DNA of 5,697 nt, taken from Cellvibrionales bacterium UBA2034. GTDB lineage: Bacteria > Pseudomonadota > Gammaproteobacteria > Pseudomonadales > UBA7239. The position numbers were made by a program, and so were the translations under genes. Below the pieces are notes generated by a model, which saw nothing but the letters and a program-made list of their open reading frames with translations, ran no database searches and was not told the origin of the DNA. The DNA is taken from the NCBI GenBank assembly GCA_002333095.1, contig DDBK01000101.1, positions 10,767 through 16,463 of the forward strand. The letters run 5' to 3'. Of the stretch, positions 1 through 5,697 are shown piece after piece. How positions within the stretch are numbered: position 1 is the first letter of the stretch; every line of letters begins with the position of its first letter.

Positions 1-1
1 T

Positions 2-148
2 TTCAACCAGACCGACAAGGTGCCGCCCACCAGTAAAAAAGGTAAGCCCGATGTGAAGCCGAAAAAAAACATCGTGTACGCGGCCGGCTGGGTGAATGCC
101 TGGCGCAATGTGATACGGGATGAACGGCTCATGCGGCGACCCGGGTAA
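2..148 (+). CDS. 3' end of an unrecognised protein (partial, left edge)
   Basis: This is the only plus-strand frame open from the left edge, giving 48 residues and a TAA at 146-148. Codons favour G or C in the third position (AAG, GTG, CTC, ATC), which supports real coding. The first half is rich in Lys and Pro. The second half (VYAAGWVNAWRNVIRDERL) looks like an amphipathic helix with two Trp, and the protein ends in a basic tail (RRPG). I do not recognise the family, and the body of the gene lies outside the window. It converges on the minus-strand gene ending at 172. The 23 bp between the two stops contains no clear terminator hairpin. Confidence 0.6.
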   Translation, partial: FNQTDKVPPTSKKGKPDVKPKKNIVYAAGWVNAWRNVIRDERLMRRPG

Positions 149-171
149 CGGTAAGCGCTACGATAACGGAA

Positions 172-1194
172 TCACGCCTTTGCTGCGAGTTGAGGGGCGT
201 TGAGCTGCAACAGTGTTTTCGCCAGATCCATAAAATTGTCGCTATCCACCCGCATATCAAACAACTCCTGGATCTCGTCAGATGATGAGTTGAATGCAAT
301 GGTCTTGCCCGCTGCGTCTATCAGGTGTTTGTCCACAAAACTGCTGCCTATACAAATACTTTGCGCACTATGCACCCCGTACAGGCTACAGAGATAACGA
401 ACTGCATCCGGCTTGCGCTCAAAATTAAACGGTGTTGGCACTATTTTGAGAATACGGCCTTCTGCATCAAACTCCATACGATTGATGAACACTTGGTCAA
501 ACCACCGCGCATAATCCGGTATCAGTGTTTGCAGGAATATATCCAGCCCGCCGGATACCAACGCCAGACGGAAACCGGCATCGCGTAGCAGCTGTAATCC
601 TTCAGCCAGATGGTCAATCACGGTATAGCGTTGCGCCAGCGCAACCAGTTGGTGTTGACGCACATCGTGACTGCGGTAGATATCACAACACCACAGACAC
701 CAGTCTTCATAAGACATACGCCCGGCGTGAAACAGCTTCAGGCCCTTCTTGCGCTGCTCGCCCGTATGGTCGAACAAACCCCACACTTCTTCCCAGGAGA
801 ACTGGAATCCACGCAACAACATGCCATCCAGTGAAAAACAGATCAGGCGGTAGGGCAACGCTTCGCTGCCTGACTGATCAGTTTTCGCTCCTTTACTTTC
901 CACCCCTTCCCTGCCCATGGGCAACGGCTGCCGGAAATGGGCGTTGTAGAAAATCTGCAAGGCAGCATCTGGTGATTCACCCGGTTTCAGCAGGATCTCA
1001 TCCACACTCCCGAGCCCGAAACCCTTTGCAATCGACAGGCATTGTGCGGCGCGCGGCAAACGCGTCTTGCCCGTTTCCCACAAGTGGTATTGCTTCTTGT
1101 CGGATGCTGCGCAATGAACGGCAGCCTCTTCCTGCGACCAGCCTTTCTGCAGGCGCAACCACAACAGCTTTTCCTTGTTCAGAACCGGCTTCAT
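172..1194 (-). CDS. XRE-type HTH fused to a SerB-like HAD-superfamily domain with degenerate active site
   Basis: The protein has 340 residues from the ATG at 1194. Residues about 6-68 resemble an XRE/Cro helix-turn-helix (GWSQEEAA, then LWETGKTRLP), suggesting DNA binding in the cytoplasm. Residues about 115-335 resemble a HAD phosphatase of the phosphoserine phosphatase type. Motif I reads CFSLDGML, with Ser121 in place of the nucleophile Asp and Asp123 kept. Motif II has Ser214 in LVSGG. Motif III is probably Lys261. Motif IV reads GSSFVD, so the first Asp of the usual GDxxxD is Ser284 while Asp288 remains. From HAD chemistry, loss of the nucleophile should abolish phosphatase activity; a ligand-sensing regulator is my inference. 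The frame stays open to 1452, and an ATG at 1221 is possible. I prefer 1194 because the HTH begins just after it and a TACAAT box lies upstream. The Shine-Dalgarno is weak (GAGG about 11 nt from the start). Confidence 0.8.
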   Translation of the reverse strand: MKPVLNKEKLLWLRLQKGWSQEEAAVHCAASDKKQYHLWETGKTRLPRAAQCLSIAKGFGLGSVDEILLKPGESPDAALQIFYNAHFRQPLPMGREGVESKGAKTDQSGSEALPYRLICFSLDGMLLRGFQFSWEEVWGLFDHTGEQRKKGLKLFHAGRMSYEDWCLWCCDIYRSHDVRQHQLVALAQRYTVIDHLAEGLQLLRDAGFRLALVSGGLDIFLQTLIPDYARWFDQVFINRMEFDAEGRILKIVPTPFNFERKPDAVRYLCSLYGVHSAQSICIGSSFVDKHLIDAAGKTIAFNSSSDEIQELFDMRVDSDNFMDLAKTLLQLNAPQLAAKA

Positions 1195-1232
1195 GCCACA
1201 CCAGGCCTCAAAGTTCCCCATGAACACCGTGG

Positions 1233-1238
1233 ATTGTA
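1233..1238 (-). promoter_or_regulatory. Possible -10 box for the HTH-HAD gene
   Basis: Read on the minus strand, this is TACAAT, five of six matches to the sigma-70 -10 consensus. Transcription would begin near 1226 and give a leader of about 32 nt before the ATG at 1194. The ATG at 1221 would then be almost leaderless, which favours 1194. No good -35 hexamer sits 16-18 bp upstream, so this is a weak prediction. Confidence 0.3.
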
Positions 1239-1290
1239 GCGTGTAAATGCCATCGGCTTTGCCATCGTTTATGCCGCCGGTAATCGGTGT

Positions 1291-1296
1291 AATGAT
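1291..1296 (+). promoter_or_regulatory. Weak candidate -10 box for csrA
   Basis: AATGAT matches four of six positions of the -10 consensus and is preceded by an extended-type TG at 1288-1289. TTTATG at 1268-1273 is a poor -35, 17 bp upstream. A start near 1303 would place both the CsrA-site match (1317-1327) and the hairpin over the ribosome binding site in the csrA transcript. I could not find a better promoter in the 184-bp divergent region, but this one is not compelling. Confidence 0.2.
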
Positions 1297-1316
1297 CCCG
1301 CCAGCCGAGCTGTAGG

Positions 1317-1327
1317 CACAGGGATGC
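1317..1327 (+). promoter_or_regulatory. Putative CsrA-binding site in the csrA leader
   Basis: The bases CACAGGGATGC match the published CsrA SELEX consensus (RUACARGGAUGU) through the core ACARGGAUG without mismatch; the flanking T on each side is C here. The site lies about 50 nt upstream of the csrA start and would be in the leader RNA if transcription begins upstream of 1317. CsrA autoregulation through its own leader is known in E. coli. The assignment here rests on sequence match alone. Confidence 0.4.
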
Positions 1328-1347
1328 GGGAAGTTTGCAGTACGCAC

Positions 1348-1371
1348 CCTGTTTTCTATCGCAAACAGGAG
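1348..1371 (+). promoter_or_regulatory. Hairpin sequestering the csrA ribosome binding site
   Basis: CCTGTTT (1348-1354) and AAACAGG (1363-1369) are perfect 7-bp inverted arms around an 8-nt loop. The right arm includes the AGG of the csrA Shine-Dalgarno AGGAG (1367-1371), which is 7 nt from the ATG at 1379. In RNA the stem would hide most of the ribosome binding site. The GGA lies at the base of the stem rather than in the loop where CsrA prefers to bind. The stem is short and has only three G-C pairs, so its stability is modest. Confidence 0.4.
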
Positions 1372-1378
1372 AACAGTG

Positions 1379-1678
1379 ATGTTGATATTAACAAGACGTA
1401 TTGGCGAAACCATCATGATCGGTGACGATGTGGCTATCACCGTACTCGGCATTCAGGGCGGGCAGGTACGCATCGGTGTGGACGCTCCCCTCGAGATCAA
1501 AGTACACCGGCAGGAAATCTATCTCCGCATCCAGCAAGAAAATGGCGGGCACCAAGAAAATAACGGACACAATGAAGCGGTTGACCATCCTGCAGACGCA
1601 CCTGCCAGCCCGCGCACGCATGAACCGGTCATTACTGTGCGACCACGCACACGCCTTGGCACGACAGGTGTGGGATAA
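1379..1678 (+). CDS. csrA: Carbon storage regulator CsrA with extended C-terminal tail
   Basis: CsrA is a small homodimeric RNA-binding protein that binds GGA motifs in mRNA leaders and controls carbon flux, motility and biofilm genes. Residues 1-54 align along their length with E. coli Csr[12 protein letters not shown], then [11 protein letters not shown], then [11 protein letters not shown]. The RNA-contact residues Leu4, Arg6 and Arg44 are present. E. coli CsrA has 61 residues and this one has 99. The extra tail (55-99) begins with two copies of an N-x-G-H-x-E hexapeptide and continues Pro- and Arg-rich, probably disordered. An in-frame GTG at 1376 adds one residue. I chose the ATG at 1379 because it lies 7 nt from AGGAG (1367-1371) and gives the canonical MLILTRR start. 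It is divergent from the HTH-HAD gene and first in the plus-strand series. Confidence 0.95.
   Translation: MLILTRRIGETIMIGDDVAITVLGIQGGQVRIGVDAPLEIKVHRQEIYLRIQQENGGHQENNGHNEAVDHPADAPASPRTHEPVITVRPRTRLGTTGVG
1541..1576 (+). repeat. Tandem 18-bp imperfect duplication in the csrA tail
   Basis: Two adjacent in-frame 18-bp units, 1541-1558 and 1559-1576, match at 13 of 18 positions. They encode NGGHQE and NNGHNE. They sit exactly where the conserved CsrA fold ends and the extra tail begins, which suggests the tail grew partly by local duplication. Confidence 0.5.
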
Positions 1679-1720
1679 TCCCGACCTGTCTCGCCCACCC
1701 GAAAGGCGTTGCCCCGCACG

Positions 1721-3766
1721 ATGTTCAAGAAACTGCACTTCAAGCAAAATCACCAGGATAGCGACACAGCACTGCGTGCTGTAGAGGATGCACTGCAAGC
1801 AATCCATGCACAGCCCGATGCTGATCCTTTAGGGTTGGTCACCTTGCTGGTAGCTGCACTGCGTCCGCAAAAACACGCAGACAGTGACGACGCTACCCGG
1901 CGCTGGCAATACATGAACCAGTTGTTGGCCACCACGCCGGATTACCGGCAATCCCTGCGACGGACGATTGTGCAACTGCTGGCCAGCCGGCACCAGGTGA
2001 GTTTCTATACCGAGTCCGGCCTGCTGCCCAACAGCGGTTTTTTTTCTGAACTGCATCGGAAAGTAGTCCACAAACTGTTGCCTGAACCGTGTGATGACAG
2101 CGACCTGCGCAGTTGCGTGAGCCGCATTTTCTCACGCAGCGACGATGACGAATGGATTACCGCTATTCCCACCGAAGCACGGCACGCTTTCTGGGCGCTG
2201 CTGGAAATCCATGCTTCGGAAGATGTTGCATCATTGCAAATGATTATCGAGCAAATGATTGAATCGTTACTCGTGCTATCACACCGTATCTGCTCAATGG
2301 GACTGGAACCGGAATTGCTGCGCGCCTATCCTCGCCTGCGCGACAATGAATCACCTTTTATTGCCATGAACATCGAACTGATCGACTTCATTGCCGATTT
2401 TCGCAGGGGAATGAATGGCGAACCAGATTGTGATGATGGCAGCCATCTGCTGGTACTGCTTGACCAATGTGTAGAGACTGTAAAAAAAGCGCACCATTCA
2501 TCCATGCGCCTTGGCACCAGCATGCCACTATCTTTTTTGCTCACGCGCTTGTCACAACATCTCGATCGCCTGCGTTTGCTGGTGCAGGTGTTGACTGTGC
2601 GTTTCAGGCCAGATGCGCCGGAAGAGCTCGTACAATGCTGGACAGAGTTTCTCTCGGGGTCACTGGAGGGCGAACGCCGGCACAACAGTATTTCGCACCA
2701 CTTTTCCAACTTGCTCAGCATGATGGCGTTGCGCATTACCGATAACGCAGCGCGCACTGGCGAACACTATATCGCTAACAACGCAGTGGAATGGCGCAGC
2801 ATGTTGCGCAAAGCCAGCGGCGCGGGTGTTTTTATTGCGATACTCGCCCTGTTAAAAATTCTCAGCGGCAACCTGCATCTCGGCTTATCAGCACAATCGT
2901 GGCTCAACGCGACAATCTATGCGGGCGGCTTTGCCGTGATTTATATGCTGCATTGCATTATCGCCACCAAACAACCGGCGATGACGGCAGCAACGCTGGC
3001 TGACAGTATCAGCCAGACCCGCGGCCGGTTGCGGGAAATTGAAAAAATAGTCGATCTGGTTGTCGATACGTTTCGCAGCCAGCTGGCCGCGATTGCAGGC
3101 AACATCGGCATTGCATTTCCCCTGGCAATTCTGGTCAGTGCAGGGCTGGATATGCATTCCGGTACCCATATCATCCCGCAAGAAAAAGCACTGCATCTGT
3201 TGGAAGACCTGAACCCTCTACACAGTCTGGCGCTATTCCATGCAGCAATTGCAGGGGTGTGGCTGTTTCTCACCGGCCTGGTGTCCGGTTACTTTGATAA
3301 TCGTGCCGCGTATGCACAGCTCAATCTCCGCATTGCACAATTGCCGTGGTTACGCGCGTGCATCGGCCAGCGCGGTGCAACTGCAACAGGCGAATACATT
3401 GCCAACAATGCGGGCGGTCTCGGTGGTAATCTTTTCTTCGGTCTGATGCTGGGGTTGACGCCGCTGTTTGGTGCTATGCTTGCATTGCCTCTCGACATCC
3501 GGCATATCGCTTTTTCATCTGCGAATCTGGGGTATGCACTAGTGGCACTGGATTTTCATATACCGTTCAGCGCGCTTTTTTTCTCGGTCTGGGGATTGGC
3601 GCTGGTCGGCCTTGTCAATCTGGGCGTGAGTTTTGTACTGGCGCTCTGGGTGGCGATGCGTTCACGCAAAGTCAGCATGCACATGCTGGCACCGGTGCTG
3701 CCGCGTTTATGGCATCGGATACGCCAGCAGCCGAAAAGTTTTCTGTTCCCACCGGCAACAGAATAA
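1721..3766 (+). CDS. SpecificRecomb-family (PF10136) membrane protein, 'site-specific recombinase'
   Basis: The protein has 681 residues from the ATG at 1721; an in-frame TTG at 1709 would add four. Neither start has a well-spaced Shine-Dalgarno (AAAGG at 1702-1706). Length and layout fit the family named after the gonococcal Gcr protein: a soluble, mostly helical N-terminal part (1-345), the signature TGEHYIANNAVEWRSMLRKA (346-365), then hydrophobic segments near 366-385, 398-416, 455-475, 503-523, 567-590 and 600-646. A second signature, TGEYIANNAGGLGGN, occurs at 556-570. I see no tyrosine- or serine-recombinase active site, so the recombinase name is historical and an inner-membrane role is more likely; its biochemical function is unknown. 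It begins 42 bp after csrA and ends 31 bp before the META lipoprotein gene. A T8 run lies at 2038-2045. Confidence 0.85.
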   Translation: MFKKLHFKQNHQDSDTALRAVEDALQAIHAQPDADPLGLVTLLVAALRPQKHADSDDATRRWQYMNQLLATTPDYRQSLRRTIVQLLASRHQVSFYTESGLLPNSGFFSELHRKVVHKLLPEPCDDSDLRSCVSRIFSRSDDDEWITAIPTEARHAFWALLEIHASEDVASLQMIIEQMIESLLVLSHRICSMGLEPELLRAYPRLRDNESPFIAMNIELIDFIADFRRGMNGEPDCDDGSHLLVLLDQCVETVKKAHHSSMRLGTSMPLSFLLTRLSQHLDRLRLLVQVLTVRFRPDAPEELVQCWTEFLSGSLEGERRHNSISHHFSNLLSMMALRITDNAARTGEHYIANNAVEWRSMLRKASGAGVFIAILALLKILSGNLHLGLSAQSWLNATIYAGGFAVIYMLHCIIATKQPAMTAATLADSISQTRGRLREIEKIVDLVVDTFRSQLAAIAGNIGIAFPLAILVSAGLDMHSGTHIIPQEKALHLLEDLNPLHSLALFHAAIAGVWLFLTGLVSGYFDNRAAYAQLNLRIAQLPWLRACIGQRGATATGEYIANNAGGLGGNLFFGLMLGLTPLFGAMLALPLDIRHIAFSSANLGYALVALDFHIPFSALFFSVWGLALVGLVNLGVSFVLALWVAMRSRKVSMHMLAPVLPRLWHRIRQQPKSFLFPPATE

Positions 3767-3797
3767 AATCACACAATGGTTATTCAGGAGAACGTCG

Positions 3798-4238
3798 ATG
3801 GCCACTGCATTTCACCGAATACTGCTGGGTGCATTTCTGCTGGCTATCGTCGCCAGTTGCGCAAATAAAAGTGATGTTATTGCCAGCCCCACGCTGCAAA
3901 ACATTTACTGGAAGCTGGTGGAACTGAATGGCAAACCGGTGACAGTGGCTGACAACCAGCAGGAACCGCACATCGTCTTGCGCGAAAGCCAGCCGCCAGC
4001 ACTCGGCGGCTCCGGCGGCTGTAACCGTTTGCGCGGGACTTATGCACTGGAAGGTGACGCTATTATTTTTGATCGCATCGCCATGACCATGATGGCATGT
4101 CCGCAGGGCATGGATACTGAACAGGCATTTGTTGCCGTGCTGGAAGGAAGGAAGTTCTGGTCTATCCACAACAACGAACTGACGCTGAAAGACGCAACCG
4201 GTAAAACTGTGGCCCGATTTTCGGTGCAGTATCTGTAG
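3798..4238 (+). CDS. META/HslJ-domain lipoprotein
   Basis: The protein has 146 residues. A signal peptide (1-20) ends in the lipobox VAS-C with Cys21; Ala at +2 does not signal inner-membrane retention, so an outer-membrane lipoprotein is likely. Residues about 33-145 form a META domain as in E. coli HslJ: WKLVELNG (38-45), the hallmark GGCNRLRG (73-80), MTMMACP (96-102), then [10 protein letters not shown]. Cys75 and Cys101 are the usual conserved pair. HslJ has been linked to novobiocin resistance and heat induction in E. coli, but the molecular function of the domain is not settled. The ATG at 3798 is fixed by AGGAG at 3786-3790, 7 nt upstream, and by the signal peptide; upstream starts in this frame run into the previous gene. 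The stop overlaps the rpiA Shine-Dalgarno. Confidence 0.88.
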   Translation: MATAFHRILLGAFLLAIVASCANKSDVIASPTLQNIYWKLVELNGKPVTVADNQQEPHIVLRESQPPALGGSGGCNRLRGTYALEGDAIIFDRIAMTMMACPQGMDTEQAFVAVLEGRKFWSIHNNELTLKDATGKTVARFSVQYL

Positions 4239-4248
4239 GAGCGCTGCC

Positions 4249-4926
4249 ATGACACAAGATGAACTGAAACAGGCTGTCGCCAAAGCCGCACTCGACTATG
4301 TGATGTCACGGATCTCGCGGGATTCCATCATCGGCATCGGCACCGGTTCTACCGCCAATTGTTTCATTGATGCGCTGGCAAAATACCGTAACGATTTCAA
4401 AGGCAGCGTGTCCAGCTCCGATGCCTCGGCCGAACGGCTGCGCAAGCACGGCATTGAAGTCTTTGACCTCAACCACACCGGCACATTTGATATTTATGTC
4501 GACGGCGCTGACGAAGCCAATGCACAGCTGGAACTGATCAAGGGCGGCGGTGCCGCTCTGACACGCGAAAAAATTGTCGCTGCCTGCGCACAGGAATTTG
4601 TGTGCATCGCCGATGAATCCAAATGGGTCAAGACACTCGGGCAATTCCCGCTACCTGTAGAAGTGATTCCTATGGCGCGCAGTTATGTCGCGCGCGAACT
4701 GGTAAAACTAGGGGGCGATCCGGTCTATCGTACGGGCGTGATCACCGATAATGGCAATGTAATTCTCGACGTGCATCACCTGCAGATTACCAGCCCTCGC
4801 CTGCTGGAAGAAAAAATCAACAACATCACAGGCGTCGTCTGCAACGGCTTGTTTGCACTGCGCCCGGCCGATGTATTGTTGTTGGGTCGCCAGAACGGTG
4901 TCGAGATACTTCACGCGGCATCCTGA
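4249..4926 (+). CDS. rpiA: Ribose-5-phosphate isomerase A
   Basis: RpiA interconverts ribose 5-phosphate and ribulose 5-phosphate in the cytosol, in the non-oxidative pentose phosphate pathway, supplying ribose for nucleotides. The 225 residues compare with 219 in E. coli. The N-terminal phosphate-binding loop reads GIGTGSTA (29-36). DGADEAN (85-91) carries Asp85 and Asp88, and [11 protein letters not shown] (98-108) carries Lys98 and the catalytic base Glu107, corresponding to E. coli Asp81, Asp84, Lys94 and Glu103. The C-terminal part has the usual GNVILDVH and [11 protein letters not shown] segments. The Shine-Dalgarno AGGAG (4237-4241) overlaps the TAG stop of the META gene (4236-4238) and is 7 nt from the ATG, so the two genes are probably translationally coupled. 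All catalytic positions are intact and I see nothing odd in the gene. Confidence 0.97.
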   Translation: MTQDELKQAVAKAALDYVMSRISRDSIIGIGTGSTANCFIDALAKYRNDFKGSVSSSDASAERLRKHGIEVFDLNHTGTFDIYVDGADEANAQLELIKGGGAALTREKIVAACAQEFVCIADESKWVKTLGQFPLPVEVIPMARSYVARELVKLGGDPVYRTGVITDNGNVILDVHHLQITSPRLLEEKINNITGVVCNGLFALRPADVLLLGRQNGVEILHAAS

Positions 4927-4935
4927 CGATTATTC

Positions 4936-5280
4936 ATGATGTATAAACTGTTTTCTGTCGTCCTGATATTTACCTGTGCAGGTTGTGCCTCTATCGCCAC
5001 CTGGCATTACAGTGATGCCACACTGGCGTCGTTCCTGCAGAATCGCCGCACGCATTGCGAATCGCTACCGCGCATCTACAGCGGCGTTTATTTTGATTAT
5101 TGCTGGCTGGACAGTGACCCGCAGCGCATCTATGGCAGCGCGCCGATCGCGCTGCTGCTGGTGGATGGTTTGTTTTCCGGCATCGCCGACACCTTTGCCC
5201 TGCCATTCACCGTCGTGCAACAACAGGAGCGGGGGGGCATTCCGCTCAAACGTCCAACAGGCATATCGGTGTCCAAGTGA
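4936..5280 (+). CDS. YceK/DUF1375-like small lipoprotein
   Basis: The protein has up to 114 residues. The signal peptide ends in TCAG-C, with lipid-acceptor Cys17 followed by Ala-Ser. Cys at -3 of the lipobox is less usual than Leu, but the rest fits. The mature part has RIYSGVYFDYCWL (46-58) and a C-terminal core VDGLFSGIADTFALPFTV (76-93), which resembles the Y-x-G and D-x-P-x-S/T-x-x-x-D-T-x-x-L-P pattern of YceK/YidQ-type proteins (DUF1375). The function of that family is unknown, and an outer-membrane location is my inference. Translation may begin at the ATG at 4936 or the adjacent ATG at 4939; no strong Shine-Dalgarno is visible, so coupling to rpiA, 9 bp upstream, is likely. A G7 run (5231-5237) lies near the 3' end. 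The stop overlaps the ubiC start by 4 bp. Confidence 0.8.
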   Translation: MMYKLFSVVLIFTCAGCASIATWHYSDATLASFLQNRRTHCESLPRIYSGVYFDYCWLDSDPQRIYGSAPIALLLVDGLFSGIADTFALPFTVVQQQERGGIPLKRPTGISVSK

Positions 5281-5697
5281 ACAGGCACGCAATACAAAAA
5301 CTGCATGTGCGCCCGCCCTTGCCTTTGCATCAGTGGTTAATGGATCGCGGATCGCTCACACGTCGCCTGCAAAGGAAAAGCCGGGGACATTTTGCAGTGA
5401 CCGTATTGAAACAGGGTTGGGAAATACCACAACTGGATGAGGCGCGTGCACTGGCCATTCCATCTGGTCAACTTGCACTGGTTCGTGAAGTGATTTTGTA
5501 CGGCAACAACCAACCCTGGGTATATGCCCGCAGTGTTTTGCCCCACCAGGCGCTCAACGGGCGGTTGCGTTTTCTGCGACGACTCGGGAATAAACCGCTA
5601 GGCGCATTGTTATTCAGCAATCCTGTGATCAAACGCGAGCCGGTGGTGTTGCAGCGTTATGCGCAATCCCGTTTGCCTCCTGCACTGCAATGCAGCG
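5277..5697 (+). CDS. ubiC: Chorismate lyase UbiC (partial, right edge)
   Basis: UbiC removes pyruvate from chorismate to give 4-hydroxybenzoate, the first committed step of ubiquinone synthesis, in the cytosol. The frame is open from 5277 to the window end, giving 140 residues; E. coli UbiC has 165, so about the last 25-30 are missing. Family positions visible are a helix-type N-terminus leading to LTRRLQ (27-32), VREVIL (69-74) with Arg70 matching the substrate-binding Arg76 of E. coli, PWVYARSVLP (80-89), and LGNKPLGALLF (103-113). The active-site Glu near the C-terminus falls beyond the edge. The start I chose is GTG at 5277, overlapping the previous stop as GTGA. The next in-frame ATG at 5340 would remove 21 residues that match the usual N-terminal helix. 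No good Shine-Dalgarno is seen, consistent with translational coupling. Confidence 0.9.
   Translation, partial: MNRHAIQKLHVRPPLPLHQWLMDRGSLTRRLQRKSRGHFAVTVLKQGWEIPQLDEARALAIPSGQLALVREVILYGNNQPWVYARSVLPHQALNGRLRFLRRLGNKPLGALLFSNPVIKREPVVLQRYAQSRLPPALQCS

Noticed and set aside
146..171. Terminator or regulatory repeat between the convergent genes (TAACGG occurs twice, with an AGCGCT palindrome between)
   Set aside because: The TAACGG copies are direct repeats, not inverted ones, and no stable stem with a T run can be drawn on either strand.
525..1223. Plus-strand frame of 232 residues opposite the HTH-HAD gene
   Set aside because: Its translation is rich in Pro, Arg, His and Cys with no domain, while the opposite strand has clear HTH and HAD motifs.
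1195..1452. Extension of the HTH-HAD protein upstream to give 426 residues
   Set aside because: The extra 86 codons run antisense through the start of csrA, carry no recognisable domain, and would lie upstream of the TACAAT box. The HTH begins right after the ATG at 1194.
1672..1682. Palindrome GGGATAATCCC over the csrA stop codon as a terminator
   Set aside because: The arms are 5 bp around a single base, which cannot form a hairpin loop, and no T run follows.
1388..1807. Minus-strand frame of 139 residues opposite csrA
   Set aside because: It is antisense to the clear CsrA frame and encodes a Cys-rich sequence with no family pattern, typical of a shadow frame.
3785..3793. CAGGAGAAC shared by the csrA and META gene leaders as a common CsrA target
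   Set aside because: Both copies are simply good Shine-Dalgarno sites at the same 7-nt spacing. The META copy has no hairpin or ACARGGAUG core.

Overview
The window looks like ordinary chromosome from a Gram-negative proteobacterium, most likely beta- or gammaproteobacterial. The grounds are a CsrA of the enterobacterial type, two lipoproteins with lipoboxes, RpiA, a UbiC-type chorismate lyase, and a large membrane protein of the SpecificRecomb (PF10136, 'site-specific recombinase') family, which is known mainly from beta- and gammaproteobacteria. Base composition is moderate, and Shine-Dalgarno sites of the AGGAG type recur. I could not name a genus. I see no rRNA, tRNA, CRISPR array, insertion sequence or phage gene.

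Layout. At the left edge (2-148, +) is the 3' end of an unrecognised gene. It converges on a minus-strand gene (172-1194) that joins an N-terminal XRE-type helix-turn-helix to a SerB-like HAD phosphatase domain. The HAD catalytic nucleophile Asp reads as Ser, and one motif IV Asp is also lost. A divergent intergenic region of about 184 bp follows. From 1379 to the right edge, six genes lie on the plus strand with small gaps or overlaps: csrA with a long tail, the SpecificRecomb-family membrane protein, a META/HslJ-type lipoprotein, rpiA, a YceK/DUF1375-like lipoprotein, and ubiC cut by the window end. Gaps are 42, 31, 10 and 9 bp, then a 4-bp overlap, so at least the last four genes are probably one transcription unit.

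How the genes may work together. csrA encodes a post-transcriptional regulator of carbon metabolism. rpiA (pentose phosphate pathway) and ubiC (first committed step of ubiquinone synthesis) are metabolic housekeeping genes, and the lipoproteins and membrane protein are envelope components. No shared pathway is evident beyond co-transcription.

The points most worth a second look are the HTH plus degenerate HAD fusion, and the csrA leader. The leader holds a close match to the CsrA RNA-binding consensus and a perfect 7-bp hairpin that hides part of the csrA ribosome binding site, as expected for autoregulation. The csrA tail also carries a tandem 18-bp duplication. I found no convincing undescribed multi-gene system.
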